Assembly (NCBI GenBank): GCA_003564775.1
Contig: PXEI01000446.1
Location: forward strand, 1 to 5,197
DNA length: 5,197 bases
Direction of reading: 5' to 3'
Origin: Spirochaetaceae bacterium
Lineage (GTDB): Bacteria; Spirochaetota; Spirochaetia; DSM-27196; SLAA01
Below are positions 1 through 5,197 of this stretch, in pieces (position 1 is the stretch's first letter; every line of letters begins with the position of its first letter). Below the pieces are notes generated by a model. That model was not told where the DNA came from, did no database searches, and saw only the letters and a program-made list of their open reading frames with translations. The position numbers and the translations under genes are program-made.

Positions 1-455
1 AGGCGTCTTTTGACCTGCTCATGCGCCGAGCCCTTGGCCGTTACCGCCCCTTGCTCGAGCTGCGCAACTATCACCTGGAAACCTACAAAACCGGCAACAC
101 CCCTTCCAAGACCGTCGGCCGCATTTTCATAAACTCGGAAGGTAAGGACGTGATGGGGGCCGCAGTCGGTGTTGGGCCGGTTGAGACCCTGGACCACGCC
201 ATTCGAGATGCCTTGGGCCCCCACTTTGACTACCTTCAAAAAGTTACCCTCATTGACTACCGCGTGCGGGTACTCAACCCGGAGCAGCACTCGGCAGCAA
301 AGGTTCGGGTCTTTATTACCAGCACCGACGGCGCCGATATCTGGGAGACGGTAGGTGTTCACGAGAACATTGTAGAGGCCTCCTGGGAGGCATTGGTGGA
401 AAGTCTGGAGTACTACTACAACAACTACGTAGTGGAGAACGGAAACGGCGCTTAG
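1..455 (+). CDS. cimA: Citramalate synthase, C-terminal part (5' end lies outside the window)
   Basis: Citramalate synthase condenses pyruvate with acetyl-CoA to (R)-citramalate, the first step of the threonine-independent route to isoleucine. Only about the last 150 codons are present. The frame is open to the left edge, where residues ASFDLL run straight into MRRALGRYRP, so the ATG at 21 is internal and not the start. The visible part is the LeuA-type regulatory (dimer) domain, which binds the end-product amino acid in this family. It shows GPVETLDHAIRDAL followed by the CimA-like string DYRVRVLNP, then AAKVRVFI and TVGVHENIVEASWEALV. These segments match citramalate synthases as I remember them better than classical 2-isopropylmalate synthase (LeuA), the main alternative. 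The catalytic TIM barrel is not visible, so substrate choice cannot be checked. The gene ends with TAG and converges with carB. Confidence 0.85.
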   Translation, partial: ASFDLLMRRALGRYRPLLELRNYHLETYKTGNTPSKTVGRIFINSEGKDVMGAAVGVGPVETLDHAIRDALGPHFDYLQKVTLIDYRVRVLNPEQHSAAKVRVFITSTDGADIWETVGVHENIVEASWEALVESLEYYYNNYVVENGNGA

Positions 456-465
456 CGGCATCGGC

Positions 466-484
466 CCGGGCCAGCGCGGCCCGG
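466..484. terminator. GC-rich hairpin between convergent cimA and carB
   Basis: A perfect 7-bp inverted repeat (CCGGGCC at 466-472, GGCCCGG at 478-484) encloses a 5-base loop, 11 bases after the cimA stop codon. Its position between two converging genes suggests transcription termination. There is no run of T on either side, so it is not a canonical intrinsic terminator. It could work with Rho, or simply protect the 3' end of the mRNA. The structure is seen directly; the function is inferred. Confidence 0.4.
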
Positions 485-492
485 TGTGCGGC

Positions 493-536
493 CCGGCGCT
501 GGCTGGCACACGTACCGGCGCTGGCCGCCTGGCCGC
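493..536. repeat. Short direct repeats in the cimA-carB intergenic region
   Basis: The 11-mer CCGGCGCTGGC occurs at 493-503 and again at 515-525, 22 bases apart. Just after it, the 8-mer CTGGCCGC is repeated in tandem (521-528, 529-536). In addition, GGCCAGCGC at 469-477 is the exact reverse complement of 518-526, and bases 470-477 of 496-503, so alternative hairpins compete with the 466-484 stem. The rest of the 87-bp gap contains no recognisable gene. Confidence 0.5.
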
Positions 537-542
537 GTGCTG

Positions 543-3500
543 CTAGCGCCGCTCGACGCGCCCTTCCGGCAGTCGCCGTGGGGTGTACTCGCGGCGCTTC
601 AGGTACTTAATGCCCAGCACCGCCGCCTCGGCAGCCGAGGAGGTGGTGGTGTACGGCACATGGTGTCGCAGCGCCTCTATACGCAGCAGACTGTCGTCGC
701 GCTGGGTATATCGACCTAAAGGAGTATTAATTAACAGGTCTATGCGTCCACTCTGCAGATGGTCAACCACGTTCGGGCGGCCTTCATGCACCTTGAGGAC
801 AACCTCGGAGAAAATACCGTTCTGAAACAGGTAGTCGGCCGTGCCACGGGTTGCGGCAATCTCAAACCCAAGGTCACGCAGCTCACGGACTATCGGCAAC
901 ATGGTTGATTTATCCGAGTCATGCACCGAAACAAAAACACGGCCTTCGGTCGGCAGTTTGGTTCCGGTTGCCAGACTCGCCTTGGCAAAGGCCTCACCGA
1001 AATCGGCACCAATTCCTATAGACTCACCGGTTGAACGCATCTCCGGGCCTAAGAGTGGGTCTACATCGCGGAAGCGGTCAAAAGAGAACATCGCCTCCTT
1101 AACCGCCCAGCCGGTAATACATCGCACCAGCCCGACCCCAGGAATTCCGGTATCGCCGTCGTTAATGAGATCCTGGTCCCGCAGAGACCTGCCCTGCCAC
1201 ACACCCACCGCAGCAGAAATGAGGTCGATGCCGGAAGCTTTGGAGATAAACGGCACGGTGCGGCTTGCCCGTGGGTTGACCTCCAGCACGTAGAGGTCAC
1301 TGCCCTTCCAGGCAAACTGAATGTTCAGCAGGCCCCGCACGCCTATTTCCAGAGCGATACGGGCAGTGGCTTCAGTCATGGCGCGCAAGGTAGCAGGCGC
1401 GCTTTTGTAGGGTGGGAACACACAGGCAGAGTCGCCGGAGTGTATGCCAGCAGCCTCTATGTGCTGCATGATCCCAGCCACGTACACACTTTCCCCATCA
1501 CAAATAGCGTCGATATCGTACTCATAGGCGTCTTCCAGAAACTGATCTACCAGCACCGGCGCCTCGGGTGACACAACCACGCGCTTCTCAAGGAACTCGT
1601 GCAGTTCATCGCGGTTGAAGGCAATGACCATGCTCCGTCCACCAAGCACATAGGAAGGCCGAAGCAGCACCGGATACCCAATTTCCTCGGCCGCCTTTTC
1701 TACGCCAGCCGCGGTTGAGGCCATTCGGTTTACCGGGAGTTTCAGGCCAAGTTCCTGCAGCACCTGGTAAAAAAGCTCGCGGTTCTCTGCGCGCTCGATA
1801 CCGGCAGTTGGCGTGCCAACAACCTCGGCTCCGGCCGCCTCCAGTTCACGGGCCATGTTCAGCGGTGTCTGTCCGCCAAGCTGAACCACCACCCGGTTAA
1901 TTCCTTCTTTGTGCAGCACCTCAAGCACGTCCTCCGAGGTGAGCGGTTCCAGGTAGAGCCGGTCGGACACGTTGAAGTCGGTAGACACCGTCTCCGGATT
2001 GCTGTTGATAATGACGGTTGTGACTCCATGTGTTCTATAGGCGAGCGAACACAGGGTGCAGCAGGTGTCAAACTCAAGCCCCTGACCAATGCGGTTTGGG
2101 CCACTTGCCAGAATGACCACACCATCGGAGCCAACCGGCTCGCCTTCATCTATCTCACCGTAAGTGCCGTAAAAGTACGGCGTGGCGGCGTCAAACTCGC
2201 CGGAACAGGTGTCTACAAAGTGGTATGCGGCGTGGAGGCCAGCCGCGTTGCGGCCCGCGCGGACGGCCGCCTCGCTGCTCCCTGTGAGGGCCGCAATGCG
2301 CTTGTCGGCAATGCCGCTGCGTTTGGCCTCAAGCAGCAGCGCTGGTTCGAGCTCGACGGATTCAAGCTCCCCGGCAGCGGCCTCGAGCGTGGCGGTGGGC
2401 TCGGCCCCGGAGGGCGTGGCACCGTCGGCGGTGCTGGCAGCGGCCGCAATGCGACCTTCCAGCTCGGCCAGGGCCGCCATCTCGTACAGAAACCACGGGT
2501 GATACCCACTCCGCTCCGCCAGCTCATCTATGGCCGCAACTCCCCGTCGGCAGAGTTCTGTATAGAGCGCAAAGATGCGGCGCGGGTGAAGTGTATCAAT
2601 CATGCGGTCGATCTCGGCCTGCGGAAGCTCCTCAAGTGACTCAAGCCCGCTGAAGCCAAACTCGGCCGCCCGAATTGCCTTGTTCAGCGCTTCAGGAAAG
2701 CTGCGGCCTAAGGCCAGTGACTCGCCGACACTCTTCATCTGCGTGCCTAGCTCAACGTAGCCCTGTGGGAACTTCTCTAACTCAAAGCGTGGCACCTTGA
2801 TAGCGCAGTAGTCCAGCGACGGCTCAAAACAGGACACCGTCTTCCCGGTAATCTCGTTGGTGATTTCATCCAGAGTGTAACCCACAGCAAGTTTTGCCGA
2901 GCAGCGCGCAATAGGAAACCCGGTGGCCTTGGATGCCAGAGCGGAGCTCCGTGAGACCCGTGGGTTCATCTCTATGACAATCATGCGTTCGCCGCTTGGG
3001 TCCAGGGCAAACTGTACGTTGGAGCCGCCACAGTCCACACCAATCTCACGCAGAATCTCTATTGCGGCGGTACGCATCCGCTGATACTCACGGTCCGACA
3101 AGGTTTGAATTGGTGCGATAGTAATGCTGTCACCGGTATGCACACCCATTGGGTCGATGTTTTCAATAGAACAGACAATGACGGCGTTGTCGGCCTGGTC
3201 ACGCATGACCTCAAGCTCAAATTCGCGCCATCCTAAAAGACTTTCCTCAATGAGGGCAGTATGCACCGGGCTTTCAGTGAGGGCCCAGTCTACAAAGTTG
3301 CGGAACTCTTCTCTGGAATGAGCAATAGCACCACCTCGGCCGCCAAGTGTATAACTGGGGCGAATAATTGCGGGTAGACCAACCTCTTCCAAAAAACCTT
3401 CGGCGTCGGCCACACTTGAGACCAAAGCCGAGCGCGCGCTCTCCAGGCCAATGCGTTCCATTGCCGCCTTAAACAGGCCCCTGTCTTCTGCCATGCGAAT

Positions 3501-3866
3501 AGAGTCCGCTCGAGCGCCAATGGTCTCTACCCCGTAGCGCTCAAGAACCCCGGCCTCATCTAAAGCCAGGGTGAGGTTGAGCGCGGTTTGTCCGCCCATA
3601 GTCGCCAACAGAGCGTCCGGCCGTTCCTCGCGGATAATGGCCTCAACAAAAGGAACCTCAAGCGGATCACAGTAAATTGCGTCAGCAATGCCGGGAGTGG
3701 TCATGACGGTGGCCGGGTTTGGGTTTACCAGCACAACCTGGTACCCCTCTTCCTTCAGCGCCCGCACTGCCTGGTTCCCGGAGTAGTCAAACTCACAGGC
3801 CTGCCCAATCATGATTGGGCCGGACCCAATGATCAGTATCTTCTTTATATCTGTTCGTGCACTCAT
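543..3866 (-). CDS. carB: Carbamoyl phosphate synthetase, large (synthetase) subunit
   Basis: CarB makes carbamoyl phosphate from bicarbonate, ammonia supplied by CarA, and two ATP, feeding arginine and pyrimidine synthesis in the cytoplasm. It has 1107 residues, against 1073 in E. coli. The order is the carboxyphosphate half (about 1-403), the oligomerisation domain (about 404-577), the carbamoyl-phosphate half (about 578-960) and the C-terminal MGS-like allosteric domain (about 968-1107). In the first ATP-grasp, R129, R169, GGRGG (175-179), E215, H243, Q285, E299, N301 and R303 are present. In the second, R736, GGRSM (742-746), Q850, E862, N864 and R866 are present. The allosteric domain keeps K986, T1006, T1009, K1025 and N1047, equivalent to E. 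coli K954, T974, T977, K993 and N1015, so regulation by UMP or IMP is plausible. Extra length lies mainly in an Ala/Ser/Thr/Glu-rich insert (about 474-502) and about 11 residues near 896-921. The ATG overlaps the carA stop codon. The gene looks intact and functional. Confidence 0.98.
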   Translation of the reverse strand: MSARTDIKKILIIGSGPIMIGQACEFDYSGNQAVRALKEEGYQVVLVNPNPATVMTTPGIADAIYCDPLEVPFVEAIIREERPDALLATMGGQTALNLTLALDEAGVLERYGVETIGARADSIRMAEDRGLFKAAMERIGLESARSALVSSVADAEGFLEEVGLPAIIRPSYTLGGRGGAIAHSREEFRNFVDWALTESPVHTALIEESLLGWREFELEVMRDQADNAVIVCSIENIDPMGVHTGDSITIAPIQTLSDREYQRMRTAAIEILREIGVDCGGSNVQFALDPSGERMIVIEMNPRVSRSSALASKATGFPIARCSAKLAVGYTLDEITNEITGKTVSCFEPSLDYCAIKVPRFELEKFPQGYVELGTQMKSVGESLALGRSFPEALNKAIRAAEFGFSGLESLEELPQAEIDRMIDTLHPRRIFALYTELCRRGVAAIDELAERSGYHPWFLYEMAALAELEGRIAAAASTADGATPSGAEPTATLEAAAGELESVELEPALLLEAKRSGIADKRIAALTGSSEAAVRAGRNAAGLHAAYHFVDTCSGEFDAATPYFYGTYGEIDEGEPVGSDGVVILASGPNRIGQGLEFDTCCTLCSLAYRTHGVTTVIINSNPETVSTDFNVSDRLYLEPLTSEDVLEVLHKEGINRVVVQLGGQTPLNMARELEAAGAEVVGTPTAGIERAENRELFYQVLQELGLKLPVNRMASTAAGVEKAAEEIGYPVLLRPSYVLGGRSMVIAFNRDELHEFLEKRVVVSPEAPVLVDQFLEDAYEYDIDAICDGESVYVAGIMQHIEAAGIHSGDSACVFPPYKSAPATLRAMTEATARIALEIGVRGLLNIQFAWKGSDLYVLEVNPRASRTVPFISKASGIDLISAAVGVWQGRSLRDQDLINDGDTGIPGVGLVRCITGWAVKEAMFSFDRFRDVDPLLGPEMRSTGESIGIGADFGEAFAKASLATGTKLPTEGRVFVSVHDSDKSTMLPIVRELRDLGFEIAATRGTADYLFQNGIFSEVVLKVHEGRPNVVDHLQSGRIDLLINTPLGRYTQRDDSLLRIEALRHHVPYTTTSSAAEAAVLGIKYLKRREYTPRRLPEGRVERR
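3863..3866 (-). other. Four-base carA/carB stop-start overlap (ATGA)
   Basis: The last bases of carA (codons for E-M-I-K, then TGA) overlap the carB ATG in the arrangement ATGA. The only Shine-Dalgarno-like sequence before carB is a weak GAG about 8 bases upstream, inside carA. Ribosomes finishing CarA probably restart on carB, which would keep the two subunits of the complex in step. The overlap is seen directly; the coupling is inferred. Confidence 0.85.
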
Positions 3867-5017
3867 TTGATCATCTCAAGGAACGAGGCGAATATCCACT
3901 TGGAGTCATGTGGCCCCGGTGCAGACTCGGGGTGAAACTGCGCGGTGCGGATTCTGCGGGAGGTATCAAGGAGTCCCTCAACACTCTGATCATTGGCGTT
4001 GCGTAACCACACCATGGCTCCCTCCGGAAGGCTGTCCTCGTCAACGGCAAAGCCATGGTTCTGCGAGGTAACAAAGACTCGCCGGGTTATTTCATCACGC
4101 ACCGGGTGATTCACCCCATGGTGCCCAAAACTCATTTTATGAGTCCGGGCGCCAATGGCCTCTGCAATGAGCTGATGTCCCAGGCAAATACCCAGTAACG
4201 GCGTTTCACCCACAAGCGATCTGAGCGTCTCTACCTGTTGTGCCAGGACCGCCGGATCCCCTGGGCCGTTCGATACCAGGAGCGCATCGTAACCACCTTC
4301 ACGAACCGTGGATGCAGTAGCTACACTTGGCAGGACTGAAACCGAACAGCCAAGCGCTACGAGCTCCCGAATTATATTTGCCTTGGCACCGCAATCAAGC
4401 AGCGCAATACGAGGAGTTCCGCCAGCGTTTACCTCGGTAACCTCGGTTGTTCCAACATCACCTATTAGATTCCGCCCCTCCATGAGTGGAAAGGCCGCTA
4501 AGAACGCCTTCACACGCCCCAACTCGGCAGCACTCAACTCCGCACCGCCGGGACGTTCGAGGATAACGCCGTTTCGGGTGCCTTCGTTTCGGAGTGAGAG
4601 AGTTAACCTGCGGGTGTCAATTTCAGAGATGCCGGGCGTGGCGCCAGCCACGAGGAACTCATGGAGAGTCGCTCTACCTTCCGGCACCGGGCCACGATAC
4701 AATGATCGGATGACAAAACCAGCGGCCTTAACACCGACACGCTGCGCCGGGCCTTCAGGGCCAATCTCGCTCCAGTCGGCGAAGGTGCCGTAGTTTCCCA
4801 TGTGGGGATAGGTCATAGCCACAAGCTGGCCCGTATAGGAGGGGTCGGTTAGCACCTCATGATAGCCGCTCATGGCGGTGTTAAACACCACCTCACCGAC
4901 GCTCTTTTCCGGTGTCGGAGCGGTATCGAGTTCTTCCAGGGTCAATGCCGGAGCGCCGAAACCCAAGCCGGAATACACCGACCCGTCTGAAAGAACCAGC
5001 AGTCTGTGTTCGCTCAT
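3863..5017 (-). CDS. carA: Carbamoyl phosphate synthetase, small (glutaminase) subunit
   Basis: CarA is the class I glutamine amidotransferase subunit. It hydrolyses glutamine and passes ammonia to CarB through an internal tunnel. It has 384 residues, close to the usual length of about 380. The CarA-specific N-terminal domain (about 1-150) shows [21 protein letters not shown] (41-61, given here as the family hallmark region), YPHMGNYG and DTRRLT. The glutaminase domain (about 203-384) has the nucleophile C278 in GICLGHQ, and H362 and E364 in QFHPES, so the catalytic triad is complete. Compared with E. coli from memory, about 13 extra residues lie near 22-38 (acidic, [13 protein letters not shown]). 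The ATG at 5017 is preceded by AGGTAGGTG at suitable spacing, and no ATG or GTG lies in frame just upstream. The TGA stop overlaps the carB ATG (sequence ATGA), as expected for a coupled operon. Confidence 0.97.
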   Translation of the reverse strand: MSEHRLLVLSDGSVYSGLGFGAPALTLEELDTAPTPEKSVGEVVFNTAMSGYHEVLTDPSYTGQLVAMTYPHMGNYGTFADWSEIGPEGPAQRVGVKAAGFVIRSLYRGPVPEGRATLHEFLVAGATPGISEIDTRRLTLSLRNEGTRNGVILERPGGAELSAAELGRVKAFLAAFPLMEGRNLIGDVGTTEVTEVNAGGTPRIALLDCGAKANIIRELVALGCSVSVLPSVATASTVREGGYDALLVSNGPGDPAVLAQQVETLRSLVGETPLLGICLGHQLIAEAIGARTHKMSFGHHGVNHPVRDEITRRVFVTSQNHGFAVDEDSLPEGAMVWLRNANDQSVEGLLDTSRRIRTAQFHPESAPGPHDSKWIFASFLEMIK

Positions 5018-5021
5018 ACTA

Positions 5022-5030
5022 CACCTACCT
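5022..5030 (-). promoter_or_regulatory. carA ribosome binding site
   Basis: The minus strand reads AGGTAGGTG directly upstream of carA. The second AGG ends 6 bases before the ATG, an appropriate spacing for pairing with the 3' end of 16S rRNA, although the match is only partial. It supports the ATG at 5017 as the start. Confidence 0.6.
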
Positions 5031-5046
5031 GTTAATGCGAGAGCCG

Positions 5047-5073
5047 AAAAAAACCGGCCATTCAGGCCGGTTT
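5047..5073 (-). terminator. Intrinsic terminator of the tRNA transcript
   Basis: On the minus strand a perfect 9-bp stem, AAACCGGCC paired with GGCCGGTTT (5065-5073 and 5051-5059), encloses the 5-base loop TGAAT. It is followed by a run that makes seven T in a row (5047-5053, the first three within the stem). It starts 12 bases after the tRNA-Glu 3' end, so it most simply ends the tRNA operon. Read on the plus strand, the same stem is followed by TTTCTTT, so it may work weakly in both directions. It lies only 29 bases from the carA ATG. Confidence 0.85.
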
Positions 5074-5085
5074 CTTTGTGATGCT

Positions 5086-5157
5086 TAGCCCCTAGGGGAA
5101 TCGAACCCCTCTTTGAAGAATGAGAATCTCCTGTCCTAGCCGATAGACGAAGGGGCC
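5086..5157 (-). tRNA. tRNA-Glu (anticodon CUC)
   Basis: The minus strand folds into a full cloverleaf of 72 bases including the discriminator. The acceptor is GGCCCCT with AGGGGCT. The D-arm is GTCT and GGAC around an 8-base loop. The anticodon stem is GGAGA with TCTTC (one G-U pair), with loop TTCTCAT. The variable loop is AAAG, and the T-arm is AGGGG and CCCCT around TTCGATT. The anticodon CTC (5122-5124) reads GAG, glutamate. The acceptor and D-arm closely resemble bacterial tRNA-Glu in general (CCCCTTCGTCTA). The discriminator is A and CCA is not encoded, so it must be added after transcription. The first acceptor pair is a G-U wobble, which is slightly unusual. Confidence 0.95.
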
Positions 5158-5164
5158 ATTTTCA

Positions 5165-5197
5165 CTTCCCGGGGAGGACTCGAACCCCCACAGGCAG
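5165..5197 (-). tRNA. Partial tRNA, 3' end only (identity not determined)
   Basis: The minus strand shows a T-arm with GGGGG (5185-5189) and CCTCC (5173-5177, one G-U pair) around the loop TTCGAGT. The 3' acceptor strand CCGGGAA and discriminator G follow, with no encoded CCA. The 5' half and anticodon lie beyond the right edge. The implied 5' acceptor TTCCCGG and G discriminator would suit tRNA-Asn or tRNA-Gln, but this is a guess. Only 7 bases separate it from tRNA-Glu, so both are probably processed from one transcript ending at the terminator at 5047-5073. Confidence 0.85.

Noticed and set aside
21..455. Treating the ATG at 21 as the start of a small stand-alone regulatory protein
   Set aside because: The frame stays open to the left edge, and the residues just before the ATG (ASFDLL) match the normal internal sequence of citramalate synthase, so this is the end of a longer gene.
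486..719. A 77-codon plus-strand open frame spanning the intergenic gap and the carB 3' end
   Set aside because: Most of it is antisense to the conserved C-terminal part of CarB. I see no ribosome binding site, and the composition simply reflects GC-rich DNA.
1911..2639. A 242-codon plus-strand open frame antisense to carB
   Set aside because: It lies wholly inside the well-conserved carB gene. Its translation shows no recognisable family, and long open antisense frames are expected opposite GC-rich coding sequence.
4308..4793. A 161-codon plus-strand open frame antisense to carA
   Set aside because: It overlaps essential, conserved carA sequence and its protein is Ser/Arg/Pro-rich without recognisable motifs, typical of a frame shadow.
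5018..5085. A riboswitch or T-box-like leader before carA
   Set aside because: The space is too short, and the only structure is the simple terminator hairpin belonging to the tRNA transcript; no conserved riboswitch or T-box sequence is visible.

Overview
The window is an ordinary bacterial housekeeping segment with three protein-coding genes and two tRNA genes. On the plus strand, at the left edge, is the 3' end of a citramalate synthase gene (cimA, isoleucine biosynthesis). It converges with a complete minus-strand carA-carB operon, which encodes both subunits of glutamine-dependent carbamoyl phosphate synthetase (arginine and pyrimidine precursors). To the right, also on the minus strand, lie a tRNA-Glu(CUC) gene and the 3' end of a second tRNA that runs off the window.

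Layout: cimA 3' fragment (1-455, +); an 87-bp GC-rich convergent intergenic region with a strong hairpin and short repeats (456-542); carB (543-3866, -); carA (3863-5017, -), whose stop overlaps the carB start by four bases (ATGA); a short gap holding the carA ribosome binding site; a textbook intrinsic terminator for the tRNA transcript (5047-5073, -); tRNA-Glu (5086-5157, -); and a partial tRNA (5165-5197, -). Neither tRNA gene encodes its CCA tail.

How the genes work together: CarA releases ammonia from glutamine. The ammonia passes to CarB, which uses two ATP and bicarbonate to make carbamoyl phosphate. The four-base overlap suggests translational coupling, giving equal amounts of the two subunits. 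cimA belongs to another pathway and is only a neighbour.

Organism: a bacterium of moderately high GC content. CCA-less tRNA genes and a CimA route to isoleucine argue against a typical enterobacterium. The general look of CarB and CimA would fit a free-living spirochaete or a similar lineage, but this is a weak inference and the sequence shown does not prove it. No mobile element, CRISPR array, phage gene or defence system was seen, and I find no undescribed system. The points most worth a second look are lineage-specific insertions in CarB and CarA, the very short promoter space upstream of carA behind a tRNA terminator, and a G1-U72 wobble at the end of the tRNA-Glu acceptor stem.
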